Positions 7,096-13,379 are shown, counted from the stretch's first letter. The stretch: DNA of 13,379 nt from Deltaproteobacteria bacterium (GCA_005879255.1 VBKY01000156.1:1-13379); one strand, 5' to 3'. Translations and numbers: made by a program. Notes: generated by a model not told the origin, from the sequence alone.

Positions 7096-8538
7096 ATGGC
7101 GGACTATTTGTCCTGGGGAGTCTTGCCGTCCTACAAGAAGGCACCGCTCCCGCCGCTGCCGAGCATGCTCGGCGCATTGGGCCCGGGGGTCATCTTCATG
7201 GCGCTGGCGCAGGGTAGCGGCGAGCTTATCTGGTGGCCGTATATCATCGCCAAATACGGTCTAAGCTTTTTGTTCCTTCTGTTGCCGGCTTGCTTGCTGC
7301 AATTCCCCGTCACCTACGAGATTGGCCGTTATACTCTGCTCACTGGCGAGAGCATCTTTCAGGGTTTTATCCGGTTGCAGCGCCACTTCGCTTTTTTTCT
7401 ATGGATCTTACTCACGCTCTCGTTTCTCTGGTTCGGCGCTTTTGCCGCAGCGGGCGGCACCTCATTGGCGGCTTTGACAGATTTTCCTAGAGGTTGGAGC
7501 GCGCGGGGCCAGACGCTTTTTTGGGGCTATTCGTCGATGGTCGTCTTTCTCTCGGCCATTCTTCTCAGCAAAGTAATCTACCAACTGGTGGAAACATTTA
7601 TGTGGGGAGTGGCGCTACTCACGCTCGTAGGTTTGATTTGGGCCAGCGCCAACCCTGAAGCTCTGCACGCGCTCCCAGCTTTCGTCAAAGGCTTGTTTGT
7701 TCCCGACCTGTCGATGCCTCGGCCTTGGGACCCGGCGGACGCGACGAAATTGCTCACGGCGATCACCTTCGCAGGCTTGGGCGGATTCTGGACCCTCTTC
7801 TATTCTTACTGGGTGCGCGACAAGGGCGTCGGCATGGCCCACTACATGGGCCGGCTTACCGGGCCGATCACTGGAAAGGCCGAGGCGATTCCCGCGTCGG
7901 GCTTCACCCCCGGCAACGACGAGGGCCTAGCTCATGTCCGCCGTTGGTGCCGTTATTTGTTTTGGGATATCAGCATCGGGATCGGCGGTAACTTGCTGAC
8001 CACTCTGATGACCTGTTTGCTCGCCTACGCGCTGCTATTTCCCAAAGGACTGCTCCCTCAGGGATACGAGCTGGCGGTCGTACAAAGCCGATTCTTTGAA
8101 GTAAGCTGGGGCGTCATTGGTAAATTTCTTTTTTTGATCGTCGCCGCGGCGTTTCTATCCGACACTTGGCTCGCTACCGTCGATGCCGTGAGCCGGATTC
8201 ACACGGACTGTCTCTATGCCTTCTTTCCCAAGACTCAATCTACTCCGGCGCGCAGCTGGTATCTCATTTTTTTATTTCTACTTACGGCCATCACCGCGGC
8301 CACCATGGGCGCCGCTGAACCAGGCGCACTGATCCTGCTCTCTGCGGTCATCGGCTTCGTTGGCACGGTGCTATTCTCCATGGCGCTGGTATTCCTCAAT
8401 CACGTTTATCTGCCGCGCCATCTTCCGGCCATAGCGCGGCCGGGACGGCTCAATCTGGTCCTGCTAAGCGTGTCTTGTCTCGCCTATCTAGTCCTCGCCA
8501 TCGCTTATCTTTTGACGATCACCAACGTGATTCGGTAG
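7096..8538 (+). CDS. Divergent Nramp-family (LeuT-fold) metal-ion transporter-like protein
   Basis: A 480-residue integral membrane protein with 11 or 12 probable helices. It begins with a cytoplasmic segment (residues 1-25) and then LGALGPGVIFMALAQGSGE (26-44), which aligns with the first Nramp helix: GPG at 29-31 is conserved, but the unwound metal-binding DPGN is replaced by GSGE (40-43). The helix-6 region reads TFAGLGGFWTLFYSYWVRD and lacks the MPH/MPHN motif whose Met contacts transition metals. Canonical Nramp proteins (MntH, DMT1) are proton-coupled Mn/Fe importers; with both metal-site motifs changed, substrate and coupling are open, and magnesium or another solute is possible. A long hydrophilic segment follows helix 6 (about 244-280, with GPITGKAEAIPASGFTPGND). 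The start ATG lies 9 bases after the cinA-like stop, so the two genes are probably co-transcribed. Fold assignment is good; function is unassigned. Confidence 0.8.
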   Translation: MADYLSWGVLPSYKKAPLPPLPSMLGALGPGVIFMALAQGSGELIWWPYIIAKYGLSFLFLLLPACLLQFPVTYEIGRYTLLTGESIFQGFIRLQRHFAFFLWILLTLSFLWFGAFAAAGGTSLAALTDFPRGWSARGQTLFWGYSSMVVFLSAILLSKVIYQLVETFMWGVALLTLVGLIWASANPEALHALPAFVKGLFVPDLSMPRPWDPADATKLLTAITFAGLGGFWTLFYSYWVRDKGVGMAHYMGRLTGPITGKAEAIPASGFTPGNDEGLAHVRRWCRYLFWDISIGIGGNLLTTLMTCLLAYALLFPKGLLPQGYELAVVQSRFFEVSWGVIGKFLFLIVAAAFLSDTWLATVDAVSRIHTDCLYAFFPKTQSTPARSWYLIFLFLLTAITAATMGAAEPGALILLSAVIGFVGTVLFSMALVFLNHVYLPRHLPAIARPGRLNLVLLSVSCLAYLVLAIAYLLTITNVIR

Positions 8539-8641
8539 CGATGGCTGGCTGCGCATACTCGTTGCGAATGATTCACTGAGAAAAATTAGGCGCGCGGCAA
8601 CGCCACAAGTAAGAATTGTCGGGTAAAGACTACGACGAAAC

Positions 8642-9390
8642 TTAGAAGAATTCTAACTCGGAACCGATTTCCCAACCTAAAAAAAATACCGAAGGTCACA
8701 CTAGCGACGCCCGCGACACGCGAATCCAGCGATTCATGACCGTGAAACGCTGCGCGGTGAGGATAAACGGTAGGCTGATAATACCACTGAGCAAAAGCAT
8801 TCCGCCCACTGAGCCTAAACCAAAGATGACGATATAAACCAACCCGCCGACGGGTGATTCGATCGTCGAAAGCATCAGTAACATCAACGCCGCGTTGCTG
8901 GCTAGTCCATGCACATGCCGACGATGAACGGCCGGCGCATCGCTTTGAACGGATGAGGATGGGCATGATCTTGGCCTGGATTCTCGTGCACGTGAAAGTG
9001 CGTATGAGTTTCCGGATTGTGGCTGTGAGTGTGTAGATGAACTCGTTCCGGACCGAAAGACTTTCGAAGCACATTTAAGCCCGGGATAACCAGCATCGCC
9101 GCGACCAGAAGCTCGAGCCCCGAGCCCAGTCGGGGAGGAATGGTCACACGCAGGCCGATAACGATCAAACCCACGATGAACAATGTCGTCGTGTGGCCTA
9201 ATCCCCAGAAAGCGCCGATCAACGACGCCCATTTAAAGTTTCTGTGCTCGCTGACAATCGTCGAAACCGCGATGAGATGGTCCGGATCGAGTGCATGCTG
9301 AATACCCAGCAGCAACCCCAATCCAAAAGCCGCCAAGAGTGAAGGGTCTATGTTTGATTTTAGATCTTCGACTTTGGATTTGAGAGTCAA
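8642..9390 (-). pseudogene. UreH/NiCoT-like nickel or cobalt permease, interrupted by three apparent single-base indels
   Basis: Membrane permease of the UreH/high-affinity nickel-transport type. The first frame has helix 1 with the HALDPDH signature (32-38, the HX4DH nickel motif), then FWGLGHTTTLF, and a loop with 11 His between residues 118 and 146 that should bind metal. The frame breaks just after RRPFIVGMC: one base is missing near 8910/8911, where C[H]GLASNAALMLLMLSTI continues in another frame. A second base is missing near 8712-8716, and one extra T lies in the T8 run at 8679-8686. Correcting all three gives 249 residues ending LGWEIGSELEFF, normal for the family. The 489-base frame 8902-9390 alone encodes 162 residues. 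The start shown is TTG at 9390 and is uncertain. It lies 48 bases after moaE on the same strand. Either a decaying gene or a sequence-error artefact. Confidence 0.72.
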
Positions 9391-9438
9391 TCAAAAAATG
9401 GCAACCCACAATTCCAAATTTTCATTGATCATCCCCTA

Positions 9439-9870
9439 TTACGAAGGGTTGAGTCGTTGTCCGGTTTGGGTGCCGATCCACACTTCGCCGCCTTCGAAGA
9501 CTTCCTTCTTCCAGATCGGCACGGTTTTTTTGATCTCTTCGATGGCAAAGCGGCAGGCCGCAAACGCGGCGTCGCGATGCGCCGATGATACGGCAATGAT
9601 CACGCTGGCCTCGCCAATCTGAACCGGCCCGAGCCGGTGCGAGATCGCCATGCGGCAGATCGGCCAATTTTTCTTCGCATCCTCACCGATGCGCGCCAGT
9701 TCCTTTTCCGCCATCTCCGGATAGGCTTCGTAATCGAGGCCGATGACCTTGCGACCCTCGTTGTTATTGCGCGTGGTGCCGATGAACGTCGCAATCGCGC
9801 CGGCCTCTGGGTCAGTCACGAAACGGACCAGTTCATTCAGATCGATCGGTTGATTCGTCACGCGAAACAT
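9439..9870 (-). CDS. moaE: Molybdopterin synthase catalytic subunit
   Basis: MoaE forms a heterotetramer with MoaD and converts cyclic pyranopterin monophosphate to molybdopterin by inserting the dithiolene sulfurs. From the ATG at 9870 the product has 143 residues, normal for the family. Visible motifs are FIGTTR (29-34), SHRLGPVQIGEAS (77-89) and AHRDAAFAACRFAIEEIK (97-114). K114 and K121 (in IWKKE) align with the two catalytic lysines of E. coli MoaE (K119, K126), and H98-R99 lie near the pterin pocket. A GTG at 9888 would add six residues, but GGAGGT at 9886-9881, ten bases before the ATG, favours the shorter form. The gene begins 7 bases after the moaD stop, so it belongs to a moaB-moaD-moaE operon, with MoaD and MoaE made side by side. 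Confidence 0.94.
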   Translation of the reverse strand: MFRVTNQPIDLNELVRFVTDPEAGAIATFIGTTRNNNEGRKVIGLDYEAYPEMAEKELARIGEDAKKNWPICRMAISHRLGPVQIGEASVIIAVSSAHRDAAFAACRFAIEEIKKTVPIWKKEVFEGGEVWIGTQTGQRLNPS

Positions 9871-9877
9871 TCTCAGA

Positions 9878-10123
9878 TCAACCTCCACTCACCGGCGGAA
9901 CAAATACCACTTCGTCTTTGTCTTTCAGTTTGTGATCGACGCCGACGTAATCCTGATTGACCGCGTACAGGAGCCGTATACCCGGCACGTCCAGCTTAGG
10001 ATATTCCTTTTGCAGCTGGCGCCAAAGATCGGCGACGGTGCTGCCCTCCGCGACCTCCTTTAAAACCTCCGAAGCACCGACACGCTCTCGCAAAATAGCG
10101 AAAAACTTGACCCGAACTTTCAT
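9878..10123 (-). CDS. moaD: Molybdopterin synthase sulfur-carrier subunit
   Basis: An 81-residue ubiquitin-fold protein ending in VPPVSGG. The terminal Gly-Gly is adenylated and thiocarboxylated by MoeB and then delivers sulfur into the MoaE active site. MKVRVKFFAILRERVG at the start and FVPPVSGG at the end are typical of MoaD. Its ATG overlaps the moaB stop (ATGA, four-base overlap), and its stop lies inside the region that supplies the moaE start signals, so MoaB, MoaD and MoaE are probably translated in coupled fashion. AAGG a few bases before the ATG could act as a ribosome-binding site. moaA, moaC, moeA and moeB are not in the window. Confidence 0.95.
   Translation of the reverse strand: MKVRVKFFAILRERVGASEVLKEVAEGSTVADLWRQLQKEYPKLDVPGIRLLYAVNQDYVGVDHKLKDKDEVVFVPPVSGG
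9881..9886 (-). promoter_or_regulatory. moaE ribosome-binding site inside the last codons of moaD
   Basis: GGAGGT on the minus strand (9886-9881) is a near-perfect Shine-Dalgarno sequence, ten bases upstream of the moaE ATG at 9870. The same bases encode the C-terminal Gly-Gly of MoaD, so the residues MoaD needs for thiocarboxylation and the start signal of its partner are the same DNA. This site decides the moaE start against the upstream GTG at 9888, which lies inside moaD and has no such signal. Confidence 0.6.
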
Positions 10124-10626
10124 TGACCTTGCAGCTGTGACACCATGTGGCGGATCTCTGGTAAGATCAGCTTCTCCATGGCTAGGGTGACGGCCCCTTT
10201 CGAGCCCGGGAGCGAGATCAATACCTTGCCGCGCGCGCTGCCCGCAGCCGCCCGGCTCATGATCGCCGCAGAGCCGATATCCATGTAGCTCAAGTAGCGG
10301 AATATCTCGCCGAAGCCGTCGAGCTTTTTTTCCAAAAAGCGGTTCACCACTTCGTAGGTGCCATCGCGTGGCGCGATGCCGGTGCCGCCGTTAACCAGCA
10401 CCGCATCCACCTCGCTAATGCCAAGAGCTTCGTTGAGCAAAGCTTCGATCTGAAGTGGCTCGTCTTTCACTATTGTGTAACCCGCGGTCTGGTGTCCTTC
10501 GTCGGCCAGGAATTTCTTGATCGTCTGCCCGCTCGTATCGGTTGTTTCATCGCGAGTGTCGCTCACGGTGATGACGAAACAACGAAGGCTTTTCTTGCCC
10601 TTTTCCTTGTGCTCTTGAACCGACAT
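10120..10626 (-). CDS. moaB: Molybdenum cofactor biosynthesis protein MoaB (MogA/MoaB type)
   Basis: A 168-residue MoCF_biosynth-fold protein of the MogA/MoaB branch, which adenylates molybdopterin before molybdate insertion; activity varies between MoaB proteins, and E. coli MoaB is considered inactive. FVITVSDTRDE (17-27), VNGGTGIAPRD (78-88, the nucleotide/pterin-binding loop), FRYLSYMDIGSAAIMSRAAA (109-128) and LPGSKGAV (139-146) are all in expected order. The first 13 residues are a charged, Lys-rich extension. AGGAGT (10639-10634) lies seven bases before the start ATG and gives a good ribosome-binding site. It is the first gene of moaB-moaD-moaE(-permease) and diverges from hemW across 152 bases. 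This is the second MoCF-domain protein in the window, the other being the CinA-like protein at 6358-7086. Confidence 0.94.
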   Translation of the reverse strand: MSVQEHKEKGKKSLRCFVITVSDTRDETTDTSGQTIKKFLADEGHQTAGYTIVKDEPLQIEALLNEALGISEVDAVLVNGGTGIAPRDGTYEVVNRFLEKKLDGFGEIFRYLSYMDIGSAAIMSRAAAGSARGKVLISLPGSKGAVTLAMEKLILPEIRHMVSQLQGQ

Positions 10627-10652
10627 CGTTAAGACTCCTGAAAAATGGGGAA

Positions 10653-10680
10653 ATCATAGCAACCCCTATCGTGAATTCAA
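10653..10680 (-). promoter_or_regulatory. Candidate sigma-70 promoter for moaB-moaD-moaE
   Basis: Minus strand: TTGAAT (10680-10675, four of six matches) then a 16-base spacer and TATGAT (10658-10653, five of six matches). The bases TGC precede the -10, giving an extended -10 element. The start would be near 10646, about 20 bases before the ATG at 10626, and AGGAGT lies within that leader. Hexamer matches and leader length agree well. Confidence 0.5.
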
Positions 10681-10685
10681 AGACG

Positions 10686-10718
10686 GGTCAAATCCGGTCA
10701 AAATTCAGAGCCTTGACC
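10686..10718. repeat. GGTCAA direct and inverted repeats in the moaB/hemW divergent spacer
   Basis: GGTCAAA occurs at 10686-10692 and again at 10696-10702, exactly ten bases apart, and TTGACC (the reverse complement of GGTCAA) occurs at 10713-10718. The second and third copies form a GGTCAA-N11-TTGACC palindrome. They sit just upstream of the moaB promoter and 24 bases upstream of the hemW -35, the position expected for a shared operator. I recognise no specific regulator; repeats this short can arise by chance. Confidence 0.3.
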
Positions 10719-10741
10719 AATTCGCCGGCTCGGGTAGGTAG

Positions 10742-10769
10742 TTGCCGGCGGCGTTTTGCCTGATATTAT
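10742..10769 (+). promoter_or_regulatory. Candidate extended -10 promoter for hemW
   Basis: TTGCCG (10742-10747) is followed after 16 bases by TATTAT (10764-10769, five of six matches), preceded by TGA, which gives an extended -10. A start about seven bases downstream would fall at 10776, only three bases before the hemW ATG at 10779. TATAAC at 10767-10772 is an overlapping alternative that would place the start on the ATG itself. Either way the message would be leaderless or nearly so, and no Shine-Dalgarno sequence is present. Confidence 0.45.
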
Positions 10770-10778
10770 AACGACGTA

Positions 10779-11939
10779 ATGTTACCGCCCTTCTCGCTCT
10801 ATATCCACATCCCGTACTGCATCAGCAAGTGCCCCTATTGTGACTTCAATTCCCATGTGGTGCAGGAAATCCCCGAACGAGACTATACCGACGCTCTGCT
10901 GCGGGAGCTTGAACATTACGGAAACTTGGATGATTGGCGGGGTCAAACCGTACAGAGCATTTTCTTCGGCGGCGGCACTCCGTCGACATTCAAGCCCGCG
11001 AGCATCGGCAAGCTTTTGGCGTGGGTTGCGGCCACGTTTCCGATCGATGCCGATTGCGAAATCACGCTTGAAGCCAACCCGGGCACGGTCGATAGCGACA
11101 AATTTTTCGGCTACCGCGACGCCGGCGTGAATCGCATCAGTGTCGGCGTGCAATCGTTTCAACCAAAAATTCTCAAATTTTTGGGACGCGTTCATTCAGC
11201 CGACGAGGCCCGCAAAGCTTTGCAGGTCGTACGTCACGCGGGTTTCGACAACTTTAATTTTGATCTGATTTATGCAAACCCTGACCAAACCTTGGCAGAA
11301 CTTGAAGCGGACCTCGATGAAGCATTGGAATTTAACCCACCGCACCTATCGGCGTACAACTTGACCTTTGAAGAGGGCACTCCGTTTCACCATGAGTACC
11401 GTTCCGGTCGGATGAAATCACTCAGCGAAGACGAAGAGGTCGCCATGGCGGAACTGATCGAAGAAAGACTTCTGGCGGCCGGATTGCAACGTTATGAAAT
11501 CTCGAATTACGCGCAATCGGGGCGGTACTCGCGCCACAACGTGAATTATTGGCGGTATGGTGATTATTTAGGCCTCGGCGCTGGAGCCCATAGCTATAAG
11601 ACGACGGGCTCCAAGGAATTCGCCGGCCGACGATGGAGCAATGAAAAGAACCCCGGCCGCTACATGACCCAAGTCAATCAGGCGAATCGCGCTGTCGTCG
11701 AGCGCGAGGAAATTGATCTCGACAAGGCTGCAGGCGAATTCATGTTTCTCGGCTTAAGAATGACCGAAGGGATCTCGATAAACGCCTTCCGCGCACGATT
11801 TGATAAAACCACTCGCGAAGTCTTCCCGCAAATCTCTGACTGGATCGATGGAGAACTCTTGGAGGAGAAACGCGGTTTCCTCCGGTTCACGCGCAAAGGC
11901 CTGCTTGTCGCTAATTCGATGTTTGTTCAATTCATGTAG
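10779..11939 (+). CDS. hemW: Heme chaperone HemW (radical SAM, HemN-like)
   Basis: A 386-residue radical SAM protein of the HemW group, long mis-annotated as oxygen-independent coproporphyrinogen III oxidase. The N-terminus LYIHIPYCISKCPYCDF places the [4Fe-4S]-binding CX3CX2C at C14, C18 and C21 directly after the start. FFGGGTPS (62-69) is the SAM-interacting GGG motif, and EANPGT (near 98-103) and SVGVQSF follow in the barrel; a HemN C-terminal domain fills the rest. It lacks the extra N-terminal segment expected of true HemN, which supports the heme-transfer role (heme bound and delivered to respiratory enzymes). The start is fixed because the cluster motif begins within 15 residues. It is divergent from moaB and 38 bases before the MetE-like gene, with which it may be co-transcribed. 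Confidence 0.92.
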   Translation: MLPPFSLYIHIPYCISKCPYCDFNSHVVQEIPERDYTDALLRELEHYGNLDDWRGQTVQSIFFGGGTPSTFKPASIGKLLAWVAATFPIDADCEITLEANPGTVDSDKFFGYRDAGVNRISVGVQSFQPKILKFLGRVHSADEARKALQVVRHAGFDNFNFDLIYANPDQTLAELEADLDEALEFNPPHLSAYNLTFEEGTPFHHEYRSGRMKSLSEDEEVAMAELIEERLLAAGLQRYEISNYAQSGRYSRHNVNYWRYGDYLGLGAGAHSYKTTGSKEFAGRRWSNEKNPGRYMTQVNQANRAVVEREEIDLDKAAGEFMFLGLRMTEGISINAFRARFDKTTREVFPQISDWIDGELLEEKRGFLRFTRKGLLVANSMFVQFM

Positions 11940-11977
11940 TATTCGTTGTTTTGAAATTCCGGGAGGGAGCAATAGTC

Positions 11978-13156
11978 GTGGTATCACCTACTGATTTAGC
12001 CAAAATTCGCATCGATCACATCGGCAGTCTGGTTCGCCCGGCAAAGTTGAAAGATGCTTTCGCCCGCTACGACCGCCGGCAAGCGGCGCCAGAAGAGCTT
12101 GCGGGAGCTCAAGACGATGCCATTCGCGACGTGATTCAGAAACAAGAAGCACACGGTCTGCCGATCATCACGGACGGCGAATTTCGCCGTCACAGCTTTC
12201 AAGAGAGTTTTTCCGAGTGTGTAGCCGGCTTTGATGTTCCAAAGAACGTTTCTCTTTATTACGAGAGGCGTGATCTTAACCAGAATCCTTTGGAACGAGC
12301 CGAACAAAATTTCGAGGAAGCCGGGCCGGCGATCGTTACCCGCCGCGCCGCCGTTGAGCGATTAAATCTAGTCCGTAATCTGCCCCTCGAGGAATTTCGT
12401 TATGCTCAGAGCGTCGCCAAAGTTCCCGCCAAGGTCACCGTGCTCGGTCCGGATCGAATCGCCCAACGTTTTAAATGGGAAGGATCGAAGAACGTTTACA
12501 AGGATCTCGATGATTTTGTCGATCACGTGGTCCGGATCGAACGCCAGATGATTACGGAGCTTGTGAGAGCCGGATGCAAATACATTCAAATCGATGCTCC
12601 TGGCTATACCGCTTACGTCGATAAGGTTTCGCTGGAGCGAATGCGCTCCCGCGGCGAAGATCCGGAGAAAAATCTTCGTCGATCCATAGACGCCGATAAC
12701 GCGCTCATTGAAGGTTTTCCCGGCGTCACGTTTGGCATCCATATCTGCCGCGGCAATGCTCGAACCATCGATCCAAAGACGGGTAGACTTGTGCCTCAGT
12801 GGCACCGAGAAGGCTCCTACGACGCCATCGCCGAACGGTTATTTAACAGTCTCAAACACCAGCGCTTGCTCTTGGAGTACGACAGTGATCGCGCCGGCGG
12901 ATTCGAACCTTTGCGTCTCGTGCCGCAAAGTAAAATCGTTGTGCTCGGCTTAATTTCGACCAAAAGCTCAGACATGGAGACCGTCGATGATTTGAAACGG
13001 CGCATCGATCACGCGAGCCAATACTTGCCGGTAGGACAGCTTGCGCTCAGCCCGCAATGCGGCTTTGGCGGTATCGACTCTAAGGTGCTCAGCGAAGACG
13101 AGATGTGGCAAAAATTGGATTGCGCAGTAGAAACAGCTGCGGAGGTTTGGCGCTGA
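11978..13156 (+). CDS. MetE-like cobalamin-independent methionine synthase family, stand-alone catalytic domain
   Basis: A 392-residue cytoplasmic protein related to the C-terminal catalytic barrel of MetE (Meth_synt_2). It has no counterpart of the MetE N-terminal half, so it is not a standard MetE (about 750 residues). RIDHIGSLVRP near the start and TDGEFRRHSF (near 65-74) are typical of this single-domain group. All four zinc ligands align: HICRGN gives H255 and C257, LLEYDS gives E300 and LSPQCGFG gives C361; IQIDAPGYT (213-221) is the conserved barrel strand. It may transfer a methyl group to homocysteine or another thiol from an unknown donor, or cleave a thioether; folate-dependent synthesis cannot be assumed. 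The GTG at 11978 follows GGGAGGGA (11961-11968) and is preferred to an in-frame TTG at 11951, which has no such signal. Confidence 0.85.
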   Translation: MVSPTDLAKIRIDHIGSLVRPAKLKDAFARYDRRQAAPEELAGAQDDAIRDVIQKQEAHGLPIITDGEFRRHSFQESFSECVAGFDVPKNVSLYYERRDLNQNPLERAEQNFEEAGPAIVTRRAAVERLNLVRNLPLEEFRYAQSVAKVPAKVTVLGPDRIAQRFKWEGSKNVYKDLDDFVDHVVRIERQMITELVRAGCKYIQIDAPGYTAYVDKVSLERMRSRGEDPEKNLRRSIDADNALIEGFPGVTFGIHICRGNARTIDPKTGRLVPQWHREGSYDAIAERLFNSLKHQRLLLEYDSDRAGGFEPLRLVPQSKIVVLGLISTKSSDMETVDDLKRRIDHASQYLPVGQLALSPQCGFGGIDSKVLSEDEMWQKLDCAVETAAEVWR

Positions 13157-13379
13157 GGCAACGGACGAAATACGTGGCGGACGAGACCACTAATAAATAC
13201 GGCATTACGTCCCCCATGTTATTGTCAACTCGGTGCTTGTCCTACAGGGAAATCAGTAAATATCCTAACGAAGAAATGATAGAAAGGCGGGAAACTCAAG
13301 GTTCAAAGGTCTGTGGCCTTTTAAAAAGTTATAATCATGCCATCAATGAGACAACCCTCCAGTCATCTGACTCGCCGTA
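13157..13379. other. Unassigned tail of the window
   Basis: No gene can be called with confidence. One plus-strand frame is free of stops from inside the MetE-like gene (13084) to the right edge, with possible starts at GTG 13171 or ATG 13216; the hypothetical product (from MLLSTRCLSYREISKYPNEE) resembles nothing I know and lacks a ribosome-binding site. TATAAT at 13330-13335 has no matching -35. The composition is visibly more A/T-rich than the upstream coding DNA, in keeping with intergenic sequence. Confidence 0.4.
13305..13324 (+). terminator. Weak intrinsic-terminator-like hairpin downstream of the MetE-like gene
   Basis: AAAGGTC (13305-13311) can pair with GGCCTTT (13315-13321), including one G-T wobble, around a TGT loop, with one further T following before an A-rich run. 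It lies about 150 bases after the MetE-like stop. The stem is short and the T tract poor, so it may not terminate efficiently. Confidence 0.3.

Noticed and set aside
8539..8641. Terminator between the convergent Nramp-like gene and permease remnant
   Set aside because: Only a short GGCG/CGCC pairing is present, with no T tract, so I do not call one.
13171..13379. Possible partial gene running off the right edge
   Set aside because: Open frame only, with no ribosome-binding site or recognisable motif and possible starts at GTG or ATG; too short to separate from chance.

Overview
The window is a dense stretch of ordinary bacterial chromosome: short intergenic gaps, many overlapping stop/start codons and a moderate GC content (about mid-50s by eye). 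No rRNA, tRNA, CRISPR array or insertion sequence was seen. The gene set (FtsJ/RlmE, GalT, GlmS, GlmU, MoaB/D/E, HemW) fits a Gram-negative-type free-living bacterium. The Nramp-like protein, UreH-like protein, stand-alone CinA/MoCF-domain protein and MetE-like catalytic domain are combinations I associate with uncultured soil or sediment lineages (deltaproteobacterial, Binatota or NC10-like). That placement is a weak inference.

Layout. (1) 1-1265, plus strand: the 3' end of rlmE, then galT, which carries an apparent one-base deletion near its start. (2) 1242-5736, minus strand: a coupled operon glmU-glmS-MFS exporter, each junction being a one-base TAATG overlap. It covers UDP-GlcNAc synthesis plus an EntS-like permease and ends tail-to-tail with galT. 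(3) 5737-6134: a 398-base spacer with a glmU promoter, a GC-rich inverted repeat ending in a T8 tract, and an A/T-rich segment. (4) 6135-8538, plus strand: a 53-residue six-cysteine zinc-ribbon protein not called by simple length filters, a CinA-type MoCF-domain protein and a divergent Nramp-family transporter. (5) 8642-10626, minus strand: moaB-moaD-moaE followed by a UreH-type nickel/cobalt permease broken by three apparent single-base indels. (6) 10779-13156, plus strand: hemW, divergent from moaB and possibly read from a nearly leaderless transcript, then a stand-alone MetE-like zinc methyltransferase domain. (7) 13157-13379: an unassigned tail with a weak terminator-like hairpin.

How it fits together. 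Regions 4 to 6 share a metal and cofactor theme: molybdopterin synthase subunits, two MoCF-fold proteins, two metal-transporter-like membrane proteins, a heme chaperone and a zinc methyltransferase. Each protein belongs to a recognisable family except the zinc ribbon. I do not see a clear new defence or mobile system. The best candidates for something undescribed are the zinc ribbon/MoCF/Nramp-like trio and the altered metal site of the Nramp-like protein. The four apparent indels in galT and the permease gene lie in short homopolymers or repeats, so sequencing or assembly error must be excluded before calling either gene a pseudogene.
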